From Candidatus Zhuqueibacterota bacterium (GTDB lineage Bacteria > KSB1 > UBA2214): a stretch of DNA of 12,137 nucleotides. The stretch covers positions 1 to 12,137 of the forward strand of contig JAKJDB010000033.1 of NCBI GenBank assembly GCA_022706175.1. Direction: 5' to 3'. The notes under the pieces are model-generated. The model was not told the DNA's origin, searched no databases, and saw only the letters and a list, made by a program, of their open reading frames with translations. The translations under genes were made by a program, and so were the position numbers. This document shows positions 1-7,403 of the stretch, piece by piece. The stretch's first letter is position 1. Each line of letters begins with the position of its first letter.

Positions 1-575
1 TGCGCCTGAGCCAGAGCTTCCTCTTGCACCGCCGCCAGCTCCTGGGCCAGCAGACAGGCGTAAAACGCGCTGGCGGTTTGATAGATCAGGTTTTGCCGTT
101 TGGATTCGAGGTTCTGCTCGGCTGCCCGTTTGCCCGCCGAAGCCATCTGCACGCCGGACACTCCGGCTCCGCCGAGAAAAAGCGGCTGCGTCAGGGTGGC
201 TCCGTAGACAAACGTGTTCTCCATGCCAAAGGAGAGCTGCACATAATCGGGCATGCCCGCCAGCTCGGGAATCATGTTCGCCAGAGGGCCCAGCATGGGT
301 TTGAGAAAATTGGGGATGGTCTGCTGTTGGATATCCCAGGCATGTTGCAGATTGGCGTAACCGCTGACCTGCGGCAGAATGTTCGAAGTGGCCTCCCAGA
401 CGCCCGCCCGGGCTTTGGCCACCTCTTTTTCCGCCATTTTAATTTCCGGATTTTTTTCCAGGGCCTGGCGGACGCTTTCCTCGATCGTCAGCACCAGTTT
501 ATCCTGAGCAGCCAGACCAGCCGCACAGGTGAAGAGGACTATGCACAACAAACCATAGGCTTTTTTCAGTCTCAT
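1..575 (-). CDS. TolC-family outer-membrane efflux protein, N-terminal part (runs off left edge)
   Basis: Seen: 191 codons read leftward from the ATG at 575 and stay open to the window edge, so the C-terminal half or more is missing. A clean GGAGG (585-581) lies 5 bases before this ATG and favours it over the out-of-frame ATG at 579. Residues 1-23 form a signal peptide (basic MRLKKA, then a hydrophobic core, probable cleavage after GLAA). The mature start, with LTIEESVRQALEKNPEIK at about 29-46, is the classic opening of TolC/OEP repeats. A long helix, an ILPQVSGY stretch (66-73), a TLTQPLFLGG strand (127-136) and a second helix with NLIYQTASAFYACLL (162-176) follow. Known of the family: trimeric outer-membrane and periplasmic channel of tripartite efflux pumps or type I secretion. 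Inference: adaptor and inner-membrane pump genes may lie beyond the left edge. The substrate cannot be told. The Cys in LFTC is not a convincing lipobox. Confidence 0.88.
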   Translation of the reverse strand, partial: MRLKKAYGLLCIVLFTCAAGLAAQDKLVLTIEESVRQALEKNPEIKMAEKEVAKARAGVWEATSNILPQVSGYANLQHAWDIQQQTIPNFLKPMLGPLANMIPELAGMPDYVQLSFGMENTFVYGATLTQPLFLGGAGVSGVQMASAGKRAAEQNLESKRQNLIYQTASAFYACLLAQELAAVQEEALAQA

Positions 576-605
576 CCATACCTCCAAAAATTTTGCCGGG
601 CAGCG

Positions 606-621
606 GCAAAAAAACAGCCCC
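606..621 (-). promoter_or_regulatory. Weak candidate sigma-54 (-24/-12) element before the TolC-family gene
   Basis: On the minus strand GGGGCTG is followed by a T-run and TTGCC, giving GG, ten bases, then GC, the spacing sigma-54 requires. The -12 TTGC is intact, but the -24 half keeps only GGC of TGGCACG. A start about 12 bases beyond the GC would fall near 594, leaving a short leader containing the GGAGG and the ATG at 575. A sigma-54 activator gene lies next door. The element overlaps the terminator-like hairpin, so this is a tentative reading. Confidence 0.27.
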
Positions 622-652
622 TGGCCAAAATCCGGACAGCTCTTGGCAGGGG
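608..652 (-). terminator. Hairpin plus T-run between the regulator gene and the TolC-family gene
   Basis: On the minus strand CCCCTGCCAA (652-643) pairs with TTGGCCAGGGG (628-618) with one bulged base and a 14-base loop, followed three bases later by seven Ts (614-608). It sits about 70-110 bases past the stop of the sigma-54 regulator, so it fits an intrinsic terminator for the kinase-regulator operon. If the TolC-family gene starts transcription upstream of it (near 682), it would act as an attenuator instead. Confidence 0.6.
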
Positions 653-688
653 AAAAAGTACGTCTTTTGGGAAAGAAAAAGGGATTAA

Positions 689-716
689 ATAATAATATAC
701 TGATAATTTTTGTCAT
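689..716 (-). promoter_or_regulatory. Possible sigma-70-type promoter in the AT-rich stretch upstream of the TolC-family gene
   Basis: Minus strand ATGACA (716-711), 16 bases, then TATTAT (694-689). This is the only strongly AT-rich stretch between the two minus-strand genes. Transcription from here would run through the hairpin at 652-608 before reaching the ATG at 575. The match is ordinary and AT-rich sequence makes chance hits easy. Confidence 0.3.
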
Positions 717-721
717 TTGTT

Positions 722-2083
722 TCAGAAAAAGTGATAAAGGCCCAGTTCTTCCATTTTGCGATACAGGGTCGCTTCGCTGATCCCCAGCGCGCGGGCGGTT
801 TTGCCGCGATGACCGGCCTGGCGTTCGAGTTGACGAGAGATATAGTCCCTTTCAAAGGCTCTTACCGCTTCTTTGAGGAGTTCTCCCTGCTTTTCTTTTC
901 GTTTTTCCTGGATTCGCAGAACCTCTTCGGGTAGATCATCGGCGCGCAGAATTTCACCGCCGGCAAAGATCATCAGCCGTTCGATGATATTTTCCAGCTC
1001 GCGCACTTCTCCCTTCCAGGTGCGTTGCATCAGCGCCTGCATGACCGCCGGCTCCACCCCTTTGACCGACCGGTTCATCTGCCGGTTGTACTTGTTGATA
1101 AAGTGATGCACCAGCAGGGGAATATCCTCGCGCCGTTCGCTGAGAGAGGGCAGCCGAATCTCGATAACCGCCAGCCGGTAATAGAGGTCCTCGCGAAAGC
1201 GGCCTTGATGCACCTCTTGAACAAGATCGCGATGGGTGGCGGCGATGATGCGCGCATCGATGCTGAGGAAGGCGGTGCCGCCCACCGGCAGAATCTCTTT
1301 GGTCTCCAGCGCACGCAGCAGCTTGGCCTGCGAGGACAAAGACATTTCGCCGATTTCGTCCAAAAACAGGGTGCCGTTGTGAGCGGTCTTGAAAAGCCCC
1401 TCTTTGTCCGCCACAGCGCCGGTAAAAGCGCCGCGCTTGTGGCCAAAGAGTTCGCTTTCGAAAATGGATTCGGTGATGGCGCCGCAGTTGATGGCGACGA
1501 AACGGCCCTTGCGGCGCGGGCTGTTATAGTGCAGCGCTTTGGCCACCAATTCCTTGCCGGTGCCGCTGTTGCCGCTGATGAGCACATGGGCGTCGCTGTC
1601 CGAGACGCGCCGAATGGTGTCGAACACCTGACGGATGGCCGGTCCGGCGCCGATGATGTTGGAGAAAGTATATTGGCTGTTGATCTCTTGGCGCAGGGCC
1701 TGATTTTCCTGCATCAGCCGGCGATGCTCCAGCAATTTTTTTACTTTGATGGCCACATCTTCAAAGTTGAGCGGTTTGAGCAGATAGTCAAAGGCGCCCT
1801 TGCGCAATGCTTCGATGGCGGTTTCCATGGAGCCGTAGGCGGTGATGAGAATGAACGAAGTGCGGTTGTTCAACAGGGAGGCGCGCTCGATGAGTTCGAT
1901 GCCGTTGAGCCGCGGCATCTCCAGATCGGTGATGACCACATCGAACTCTTGCTCGCCGAGTCGCTGCAACGCCTGCTCGCCATCGATGGATTGCTCGCAG
2001 GCGAATCCGCGGTTCTGCAGCACGGCGCTCAGGCTTTCGCGGACGATGTCGTCGTCATCTACGATTAATACGCGTTCGGCCAT
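722..2083 (-). CDS. Sigma-54-dependent response regulator (NtrC family)
   Basis: A 453-residue three-domain activator. Residues 1-120 are a receiver domain: acidic pocket DDDD 9-12, phospho-acceptor D53 in VITDLEMP, T81, and K103 in LLKP. Residues 140-375 are the sigma-54 AAA+ domain: Walker A GNSGTGKE (171-178), the sigma-54 contact loop GAFTGA (218-223), Walker B LFLDEIGEM (239-247) and the FREDLYYRL arginine-finger region (296-304). Residues 405-450 are a Fis-type helix-turn-helix (KTARALGISEATLYRKMEEL). The usual WPGNVREL reads WKGEVREL here (356-363). Known: such proteins, once phosphorylated, bind upstream enhancers and use ATP to open sigma-54 promoters. Its ATG overlaps the stop of the kinase gene (TGATG), so the two are translationally coupled and the kinase is surely its partner. 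Targets are unknown. The TolC-family gene just downstream is a plausible one by position only. Confidence 0.97.
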   Translation of the reverse strand: MAERVLIVDDDDIVRESLSAVLQNRGFACEQSIDGEQALQRLGEQEFDVVITDLEMPRLNGIELIERASLLNNRTSFILITAYGSMETAIEALRKGAFDYLLKPLNFEDVAIKVKKLLEHRRLMQENQALRQEINSQYTFSNIIGAGPAIRQVFDTIRRVSDSDAHVLISGNSGTGKELVAKALHYNSPRRKGRFVAINCGAITESIFESELFGHKRGAFTGAVADKEGLFKTAHNGTLFLDEIGEMSLSSQAKLLRALETKEILPVGGTAFLSIDARIIAATHRDLVQEVHQGRFREDLYYRLAVIEIRLPSLSERREDIPLLVHHFINKYNRQMNRSVKGVEPAVMQALMQRTWKGEVRELENIIERLMIFAGGEILRADDLPEEVLRIQEKRKEKQGELLKEAVRAFERDYISRQLERQAGHRGKTARALGISEATLYRKMEELGLYHFF

Positions 2084-3552
2084 CAGCTGGTTTTCGGGTT
2101 TCGGGTTATGGCCGGCAGAGCGAGGGTGAACGTCGTGCCGACCGCCGGTCGGCTGACCGCCTGAATTTCACCGGCCAGGTTTTTGATGATATTGTAGCTG
2201 ACCCATAGCCCCAGACCGGTTCCCCGCCGATCGCCCTTGGTGGTGAAAAAGGGTTCAAAGATGTGCGGCAGATGCTCCGGCCGAATGCCGCTGCCGTTGT
2301 CGGCGACCGACGCATAGACGCGGGAGTCCTGGCTCCAGGTTTTGATCGTCAGCCGGCCGTCGACTTGATCTTCCATGGCGTCGGCGGCGTTAAGGCAGAG
2401 GTTGATCAACACCTGCAGCAGCTGATCAAAGCTTGCCTGGATTTGTGGGATGTCCGCCTGCAGGTCGGTCGCAATCGTGCGGTATTTCAATCGCCGGTCA
2501 TACTTGATGATCTGAACCACGTTCTCAACCACGCTGTTCAAATAGACGCTTTCCACTTTTGCTTGCGTGGGTTTGGAAAAGTCAACCAGCGTGCGCACGA
2601 TCCGGGCGATGCGGTCGATGGATTGTTGGATCAGCGATACCTTTTCGACGATATAGGGATCCTGGCTTTTTACCTGCAGCAGTTGAGAAATTGAAGAGAT
2701 GGCCGTGAGCGGCGAACCGATCTCGTGTGCGATGCCGGCGGCCAAGGTGCCGACCGCGGACAGCTTTTCCGAGTGCACCAGCTGGTCGCGCAGCTTTTCC
2801 TGTTCTGTCAGGTCCCGGCTGATGACGCTGGAACCGATGTAGAGGTGCTGCTCATCGTAGATGGCGGTGCGGGTCACTTCGATGGTGACGGTCTTGCCGT
2901 CCCGCGTCAGCCGATGCGTTCGATAATTGCGCAAAAAGCCTTTTTCCCGCACCTGTTGACTGATCCATTCGATCTCCTGTCTGGAGGCGGCATCCTGCGG
3001 CACGATGCGGCTGATATGCCGGCCCAGCATCTCGCTTCGCGACCATCCGTAGATCTGCTCCGCGGCATTGTTCCACATCACGATGTGGTCCTTGATATCC
3101 AGAAGGATGATGGCGTCGGCCGCGTCATTGAGGATGTTCTCCAGATAGCGGGCAAAAGTGCTGGAAAAGTCGCCGGCAACCCGATCCAGGGAGGCCTGGG
3201 CGGGCTGCTCCGCCTGGTGCGCCATCTGCAGCAACGGTTCATAGGCTTCGTTGAGCCGGCTGTAGCAGTCCAGGCTGTTTTCGTAGGGCAAAAGCGCCAG
3301 CAGGGCGTAGCGGCTGATGGACAGCGCGTTGAAGGAATAGATGCGCAGCTCGTCGGAGCCCTTCAAGGTTTCCTCGATGGATGCGCCGGCGAAAAAGTTC
3401 AGCAAAACATCATACCAAACCTCTGCCAGGCGATGGATGGTTTCATCCGCTTCGCCGGCCAGTACGCCTCGCAGGCGCGGGAGCCACAACTGCATAAAGT
3501 GATCTTTACGGTCCAGCAGCGTCTGCCGGATGGTCTGATGAAAGTGATTCAT
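2083..3552 (-). CDS. Soluble PAS-domain sensor histidine kinase, partner of the sigma-54 regulator
   Basis: A 489-residue kinase with no transmembrane segment or signal peptide, so it should sense a cytoplasmic cue. Residues 1-130 are a mostly helical N-terminal domain, reminiscent of the RsbRD N-terminal type, though I hold that loosely. Residues about 137-250 are a PAS domain (IILLDIKDHIVMWNNAAEQIYGW, split at W160), closing with VISRDLTEQEKLRDQL. The HisKA box has H276 in GIAHEIGSPLTA, where the more usual N of HEIxNPL is S. The catalytic domain shows the N box NLCLNAADAM (384-393), the G1 box DNGSGI (418-423), the F box FEPFFTTK (432-439) and the G2 box GTGLGLWVS (444-452). Known: it autophosphorylates on the His and passes phosphate to the Asp of the paired regulator, which begins at its stop codon. 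The start has a GGAAAG four bases upstream. It is divergent from the transketolase gene across about 130 bases. Confidence 0.95.
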   Translation of the reverse strand: MNHFHQTIRQTLLDRKDHFMQLWLPRLRGVLAGEADETIHRLAEVWYDVLLNFFAGASIEETLKGSDELRIYSFNALSISRYALLALLPYENSLDCYSRLNEAYEPLLQMAHQAEQPAQASLDRVAGDFSSTFARYLENILNDAADAIILLDIKDHIVMWNNAAEQIYGWSRSEMLGRHISRIVPQDAASRQEIEWISQQVREKGFLRNYRTHRLTRDGKTVTIEVTRTAIYDEQHLYIGSSVISRDLTEQEKLRDQLVHSEKLSAVGTLAAGIAHEIGSPLTAISSISQLLQVKSQDPYIVEKVSLIQQSIDRIARIVRTLVDFSKPTQAKVESVYLNSVVENVVQIIKYDRRLKYRTIATDLQADIPQIQASFDQLLQVLINLCLNAADAMEDQVDGRLTIKTWSQDSRVYASVADNGSGIRPEHLPHIFEPFFTTKGDRRGTGLGLWVSYNIIKNLAGEIQAVSRPAVGTTFTLALPAITRNPKTS

Positions 3553-3609
3553 GGGCTTTCCGTAGCGTGCAACACTTTCAATAAATTACCAAATCCGGCC
3601 GGCAATAAC

Positions 3610-3624
3610 AAACGAAAATCGTTT
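3610..3624. repeat. Perfect inverted repeat beside the transketolase promoter, possible operator
   Basis: AAACGA, three A bases, TCGTTT: perfect 6-bp arms around a 3-base centre, ending three bases before the -35 of the putative transketolase promoter and lying in the divergent region shared with the kinase gene. The position suits a regulator site. No known consensus is claimed, and a short repeat in AT-rich DNA can arise by chance. Confidence 0.4.
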
Positions 3625-3627
3625 CTC

Positions 3628-3656
3628 TTGCAGAAAAAAGGATTATTTGTTATCTT
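3628..3656 (+). promoter_or_regulatory. Sigma-70-type promoter for transketolase
   Basis: TTGCAG (3628-3633), a 17-base spacer, and TATCTT (3651-3656): optimal spacing and fair matches to both boxes. The expected start near 3663 leaves a leader of about 24 bases to the preferred ATG. It sits in the divergent gap between the kinase and transketolase genes. Confidence 0.55.
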
Positions 3657-3686
3657 GGACATCATGATCAACCAGAGAGGATGGAT

Positions 3687-5603
3687 ATGTTCGCGAAAGG
3701 TTTTTCCGCAGACAAATTAACAGCAGAACAGATTGCCGAACTGACCCGCCTGGCGACGCTTTGCCGCGGGGACATTTTAAAGATGACGACGTTGGCGGCC
3801 TGCGGGCATCCGGGCGGCAGCATGTCTTCCATCGATCTGTATCTGACGGTATGGACGCACTGCCGCATCGATCCGTCGGATCCCTTTCATCCCGATCGGG
3901 ATCGTGTTGTGATCAGCCACGGCCACACCTCGCCGGGCGCCTTCGCCGCCCTGGGACGCTTGGGTTTTTTTGCCATTGACGATGCGGTGGCCCATTTTCG
4001 TCAAACCGGTTCGCCGTTCGAAGGCCACGTGGAGCGTGAGGTCCCTGGCATTGAATGGGGAACGGGCAACCTGGGACAAGGGCTCTCCGCGCTGCTGGGG
4101 TTCGGCGTGGCCTGCCGGCTGCAGAAACGGGAGGTACAGCTGTACTGTTTCATGGGCGACGGCGAACAGCAGAAAGGGCAGATCTCCGAAGCGCGCCGTT
4201 TCGCGGTCAAGTACGGGTTTCACAACCTTACCGCGTTCATCGATTACAACAGACTGCAGATCAGCGGCCAGATCGAAAAAGTGATGCCGCAGAACATCAG
4301 AGCCGAGTGGGAGGCGAGCGGCTGGAAGGTTCTGGAAATCGACGGCCATGATTATCAGGCGATCTATCAGGCGGTCCGACAGGCGCATCACATCGCTGCG
4401 CCGGTGATGATTCTGGCGCATACGGTGATGAGCAAGGGCGTCGCCTTTATGGAAAATGATCACAAATGGCACGGACAGGCGCTGCCCATGGATGAGTGCC
4501 GCAAGGCCCTGGCGCTATTGGGCCTAGCCGATGATCTCGATGCCTGTGTCGCACGCCGCAAAACGCAGAACCCGGCCGTCGCACTGGCCAAGCGTCCGCA
4601 TGCGCACGCACGGCTGCTGCCCGGCGTCCCGCGCACTTATGGCGCAACCGACAAGACCGATAATCGTAGCGGCTGGGGATCCGCTTTGGACGATCTGGCG
4701 GCGGCCAATAAAGACGGCGTCCCTCTGGCGGTGTTCGATTGCGATCTGGCCTCTTCGGTGAAAACCACCGCCTTTGCCAAAAATTATCCTCAACATTTTT
4801 TTCAAGGCGGCATTCAGGAGCACAATACCGCGGCGATCGCCGGCGCTTGCTCCGCAGAGGGTGTGCCCTCGTTTTTTGCCGATTTCGGCGTGTTCGGAGT
4901 GGCAGAGACCTTTAACCAACACCGGTTGAACGACATCAACGGCGCCAATTACAAAGTGGTCTGCACCCACGTCGGCTTGGATGTGGGCGAAGACGGTAAA
5001 ACCCATCAGAGCATCGACTACCTCGGCGCGTTTCTGAATTTCTACGGATTCAAGATTCTGGTGCCGGCCGATCCCAATCAGACCGATCGCGTCACCCGAT
5101 ATGCAGCGGCGACGCCGGGGAATTTTGTCCTGGCCATGGGCCGTTCCAAAATGGGCATGGTGCTGAACGAAGAGGGCAAACCCTTTTATGCGGACGGCTA
5201 TACTTTCGAGTACGGCAAAGCGGACGTGATCCGTAAGGGCGGAGCGGCTGCCATCATCACCATGGGCGCCATGACCGGCCGCGCGGTGATCGCCCACGAC
5301 AAACTCAAGGCCCACGGGGTGGAGGTGATGGTGGTGAGCATGTGCTGTCCGGCTGATCCGGACGTGGAGGCGATCAAAAAAGCGGCCGCCACCGGGTTGA
5401 TCGTCACGCTGGAGGATCACAACGTGCGCACCGGACTCGGCAGCGTGGTGGCATCGGTGCTGGCGGAAAACGGATGCGGCTGCAGATTGATCAAGCTGGG
5501 CATTCAGCGTTACGGCAGCTCCGGCGTGCCGGATGAACTCTACGTGAGCCAGGGCATGGATCCTGATCATGTGGTGCAGGTGATTCTGCAAGAGAAAAAG
5601 TAA
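3687..5603 (+). CDS. tkt: Transketolase (full-length, N- and C-terminal halves fused)
   Basis: A 638-residue thiamine-diphosphate enzyme that moves two-carbon units between sugar phosphates (non-oxidative pentose phosphate pathway), in the cytoplasm. Numbered from the ATG at 3687: GHPGGS (40-45) and SHGHTSPG (77-84) carry cofactor and substrate histidines; GTGNLGQG (125-132); the ThDP/metal motif GDGEQQKG (157-164) ending at N188 in IDYN; then the pyrimidine-binding half with catalytic Glu E378 in GGIQEHN, FADFGVFG, and HVGLDVGEDGKTHQ (428-441). A C-terminal transketolase domain (about 515-638) completes it. The Glu that usually follows the GDG motif (GDGxxxEG) is Lys here, while the Glu five residues later is kept. 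Start choice: AGAGG (3676-3680) abuts an in-frame ATG at 3681, but lies six bases from the ATG at 3687, so the latter is preferred. It is followed by a strong terminator. Transaldolase-type partners are not in view. Confidence 0.92.
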   Translation: MFAKGFSADKLTAEQIAELTRLATLCRGDILKMTTLAACGHPGGSMSSIDLYLTVWTHCRIDPSDPFHPDRDRVVISHGHTSPGAFAALGRLGFFAIDDAVAHFRQTGSPFEGHVEREVPGIEWGTGNLGQGLSALLGFGVACRLQKREVQLYCFMGDGEQQKGQISEARRFAVKYGFHNLTAFIDYNRLQISGQIEKVMPQNIRAEWEASGWKVLEIDGHDYQAIYQAVRQAHHIAAPVMILAHTVMSKGVAFMENDHKWHGQALPMDECRKALALLGLADDLDACVARRKTQNPAVALAKRPHAHARLLPGVPRTYGATDKTDNRSGWGSALDDLAAANKDGVPLAVFDCDLASSVKTTAFAKNYPQHFFQGGIQEHNTAAIAGACSAEGVPSFFADFGVFGVAETFNQHRLNDINGANYKVVCTHVGLDVGEDGKTHQSIDYLGAFLNFYGFKILVPADPNQTDRVTRYAAATPGNFVLAMGRSKMGMVLNEEGKPFYADGYTFEYGKADVIRKGGAAAIITMGAMTGRAVIAHDKLKAHGVEVMVVSMCCPADPDVEAIKKAAATGLIVTLEDHNVRTGLGSVVASVLAENGCGCRLIKLGIQRYGSSGVPDELYVSQGMDPDHVVQVILQEKK

Positions 5604-5610
5604 AATCGAG

Positions 5611-5637
5611 CCCGGGCTTACTACCCGGGTTTTTTTT
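5611..5637 (+). terminator. Intrinsic terminator of transketolase
   Basis: CCCGGG (5611-5616), a 7-base loop, CCCGGG (5624-5629), then eight Ts (5630-5637), starting seven bases after the transketolase stop. A G-T pair extends the stem by one. This is a textbook rho-independent terminator. Confidence 0.93.
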
Positions 5638-5688
5638 CCGTCCGCTCCCACCCCGGTGCGCATGATTCAAACCGCCGGCAGCTGGAAT

Positions 5689-5718
5689 AAAAAACCCCCT
5701 GCGCCAAGGCACAGGGGG
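5689..5718 (-). terminator. Intrinsic terminator of gpmI
   Basis: On the minus strand CCCCCTGTGC (5718-5709) pairs with GCGCAGGGGG (5704-5695) with one G-T pair around a 4-base loop, followed by six Ts (5694-5689). It starts 20 bases past the gpmI stop and faces the transketolase terminator, so the two convergent genes are well insulated. The roughly 50 bases between the two hairpins show nothing else. Confidence 0.92.
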
Positions 5719-5737
5719 TCGGGCTGTTGCCGGATCT

Positions 5738-7354
5738 TTATTTGAAGGCGATCAATGAAGCGTCATACTCGGCGGGTTTTTCATAGCCCAACAGGTTCAG
5801 CAACGTCGCTGCGATATTGGACAAACCCGCGTTGGCGGGCGGCGCCATCTCGTACTCCCCCTGATATTGCGGATCAAAAATAACGAACGGCACTGGATTC
5901 AAGGTGTGCGCGGTCTTGACCGATTTGACGCCTTTTTTGACCGTAAACATCTCGTCCGCGTTGCCGTGGTCCGCGGTGATCACCGCGAGGCCGTCGAGTT
6001 TTTGCACCTCGTCCAGCAGACGTCCCACGCAGCGGTCCACGGTTTCCACCGCTGTGATGGTGGCCTGCACCACGCCGGTGTGGCCGACCATGTCTCCGTT
6101 GGCGAAATTGACCCGGCCCCAGCGATAGCGGCCGGTGCGCAGCAGAGCGACGGCCTTGTCGGCGATTTCGTTCGCCTTCATGGCCGGCGCCTGGTCGAAT
6201 TGAATCTTGTCCGAGGGAATTTCACAGTACAGTTCCAGCTTTTCATTGATATAGCCGGAGCGGTTGCCGTTCCAAAAGTAAGTCACGTGACCGTATTTCT
6301 GCGTCTCTGACAGGGCAAACGAGGGCACGCCGGCATCGCAGAGATACTCGGACACGGTCCGGTCGATCTCCGGCGGGGAGACTAAAAAGTTTTCGGGAAT
6401 GTGCAGATCGCCGTCGTACTCCATCATGCCGGCATAGAGCACCTCCGGCGTGCGGCCGCGGTCAAACTCCTTGAACGCTTTTTCAGTAAAGGCGCGCGAG
6501 ATTTCGATGGCGCGATCGCCGCGGAAATTGAAATTGATCACCGCATCGCCGTCCTCTATCGTGCCGACCGGCTTTCCTGCATCATCGACGATGACGAACG
6601 ACGGCAGATACTGGTCGGTGATTTTCGCGTCCTCGTCATAATAGGTCTGCACCGCCTGTGCGGCGCTGGTGAACGGCCGGGCGTCGCCGTGCACATGGGC
6701 TTTCCAGCCTCGCTCCACCACGCTCCAGTCGGCATTGTAGCGGTCCATGGTGGTGACCATGCGGCCGCCGCCGGAGGCGATGCGATAGTCCACGCCCTTG
6801 GCGGCATTCAGTCCGGCGAGAAAAGACTCGGTCTGTTCGAGATAGACCAGGGCGGTTTTTTCACCCACATCGCGGCCGTCCAGCAGCGGGTGCAGACGAA
6901 GGCGGCGCACGCCGCGGTCCGCGCAGTTTTGGATCAGCGCGAACAGCTGTTTAATGTGCGAATGCACGTTGCCGTCCGACAGCAGGCCGATGAAATGCAC
7001 GGTCGGCCGTTGGATCACGTCGTTCCAGATCGGAGTGGCAAAGAGTTTTTTGCTTTCGATCGCCGAATCCACCAGTTTGGCGCCCTGAGAAAAGACCCGG
7101 CCGGCGCCGATGGCGTTGTGACCCACCTCGCTGTTGCCCATATCTTCATCCGAGGGCAAGCCCACGGCGGTTCCATGGGCGCGCAGCTGCGTCTTGAGCG
7201 GGCTGGCCAGAAGCCGGTCCAACACCGGCGTGTCAGCCAGATAAACGGCGTTGCTGTCGTCGTTTTTGCCGATGCCGATGCCATCCATAATAATCAACAA
7301 CAGGGGGCCTTTACGGCCGTGGAAAGCGGACAGTTTGTTTAACGTGAGAGCCAT
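5738..7354 (-). CDS. gpmI: 2,3-bisphosphoglycerate-independent phosphoglycerate mutase
   Basis: A 538-residue Mn-dependent enzyme of the alkaline phosphatase superfamily that interconverts 3- and 2-phosphoglycerate in glycolysis and gluconeogenesis. The full catalytic set is visible: metal Asp D24 in LLIIMDGIG; nucleophile S75 in DMGNSEVGHNAIGAGR; SDGNVHSH (126-133); LDGRD (158-162); RGDR (278-281) and K353 in QKYGHVTYFWNG; D421 and H425 in NGDMVGHTG; D462 and H463 in ADHGNADEM; H483 in TAHTLNPVPF. The length is slightly above the common 510-515 residues, with extra sequence at the N-terminus (about 15 residues before the first strand) and in the insert around 240-265. The start has AGGG seven bases upstream. 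It is divergent from the ApgM-like gene across 164 bases. That gap holds two palindromes which might serve either gene. Nothing suggests loss of function. Confidence 0.97.
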   Translation of the reverse strand: MALTLNKLSAFHGRKGPLLLIIMDGIGIGKNDDSNAVYLADTPVLDRLLASPLKTQLRAHGTAVGLPSDEDMGNSEVGHNAIGAGRVFSQGAKLVDSAIESKKLFATPIWNDVIQRPTVHFIGLLSDGNVHSHIKQLFALIQNCADRGVRRLRLHPLLDGRDVGEKTALVYLEQTESFLAGLNAAKGVDYRIASGGGRMVTTMDRYNADWSVVERGWKAHVHGDARPFTSAAQAVQTYYDEDAKITDQYLPSFVIVDDAGKPVGTIEDGDAVINFNFRGDRAIEISRAFTEKAFKEFDRGRTPEVLYAGMMEYDGDLHIPENFLVSPPEIDRTVSEYLCDAGVPSFALSETQKYGHVTYFWNGNRSGYINEKLELYCEIPSDKIQFDQAPAMKANEIADKAVALLRTGRYRWGRVNFANGDMVGHTGVVQATITAVETVDRCVGRLLDEVQKLDGLAVITADHGNADEMFTVKKGVKSVKTAHTLNPVPFVIFDPQYQGEYEMAPPANAGLSNIAATLLNLLGYEKPAEYDASLIAFK

Positions 7355-7403
7355 GTTTTTTCCCTTTATCCTTAGCGTCCTTTAAAAACATAATGTAATC
7401 AAT

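Noticed and set aside
24..692. Plus-strand open frame of about 222 codons over the left edge
   Set aside because: The minus strand encodes a signal peptide and TolC repeats behind a GGAGG site, so the plus frame is a shadow.
1025..2068. Long plus-strand open frame (about 347 codons) opposite the response regulator
   Set aside because: It is antisense to a gene with every NtrC-family motif, lacks any recognisable domain, and reflects the skewed third-codon composition of the true gene.
2725..3720. Plus-strand open frame of about 331 codons opposite the histidine kinase, reaching into the transketolase start
   Set aside because: Low-complexity, domain-free translation antisense to a clear kinase. 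No ribosome site or promoter of its own.
3687..5603. 1-deoxy-xylulose-5-phosphate synthase as an alternative identity
   Set aside because: The HVGLDVGEDGKTHQ block, the C-terminal domain and the histidine pattern fit transketolase, and the DXS-specific spacing and motifs are not seen.
4524..5663. Minus-strand open frame of about 379 codons opposite transketolase
   Set aside because: His/Ala-rich shadow translation with no family features. It would also cross the transketolase terminator.
6401..7342. Plus-strand open frame of about 313 codons opposite gpmI
   Set aside because: Antisense to a complete GpmI with all catalytic motifs. Translation shows no domain.
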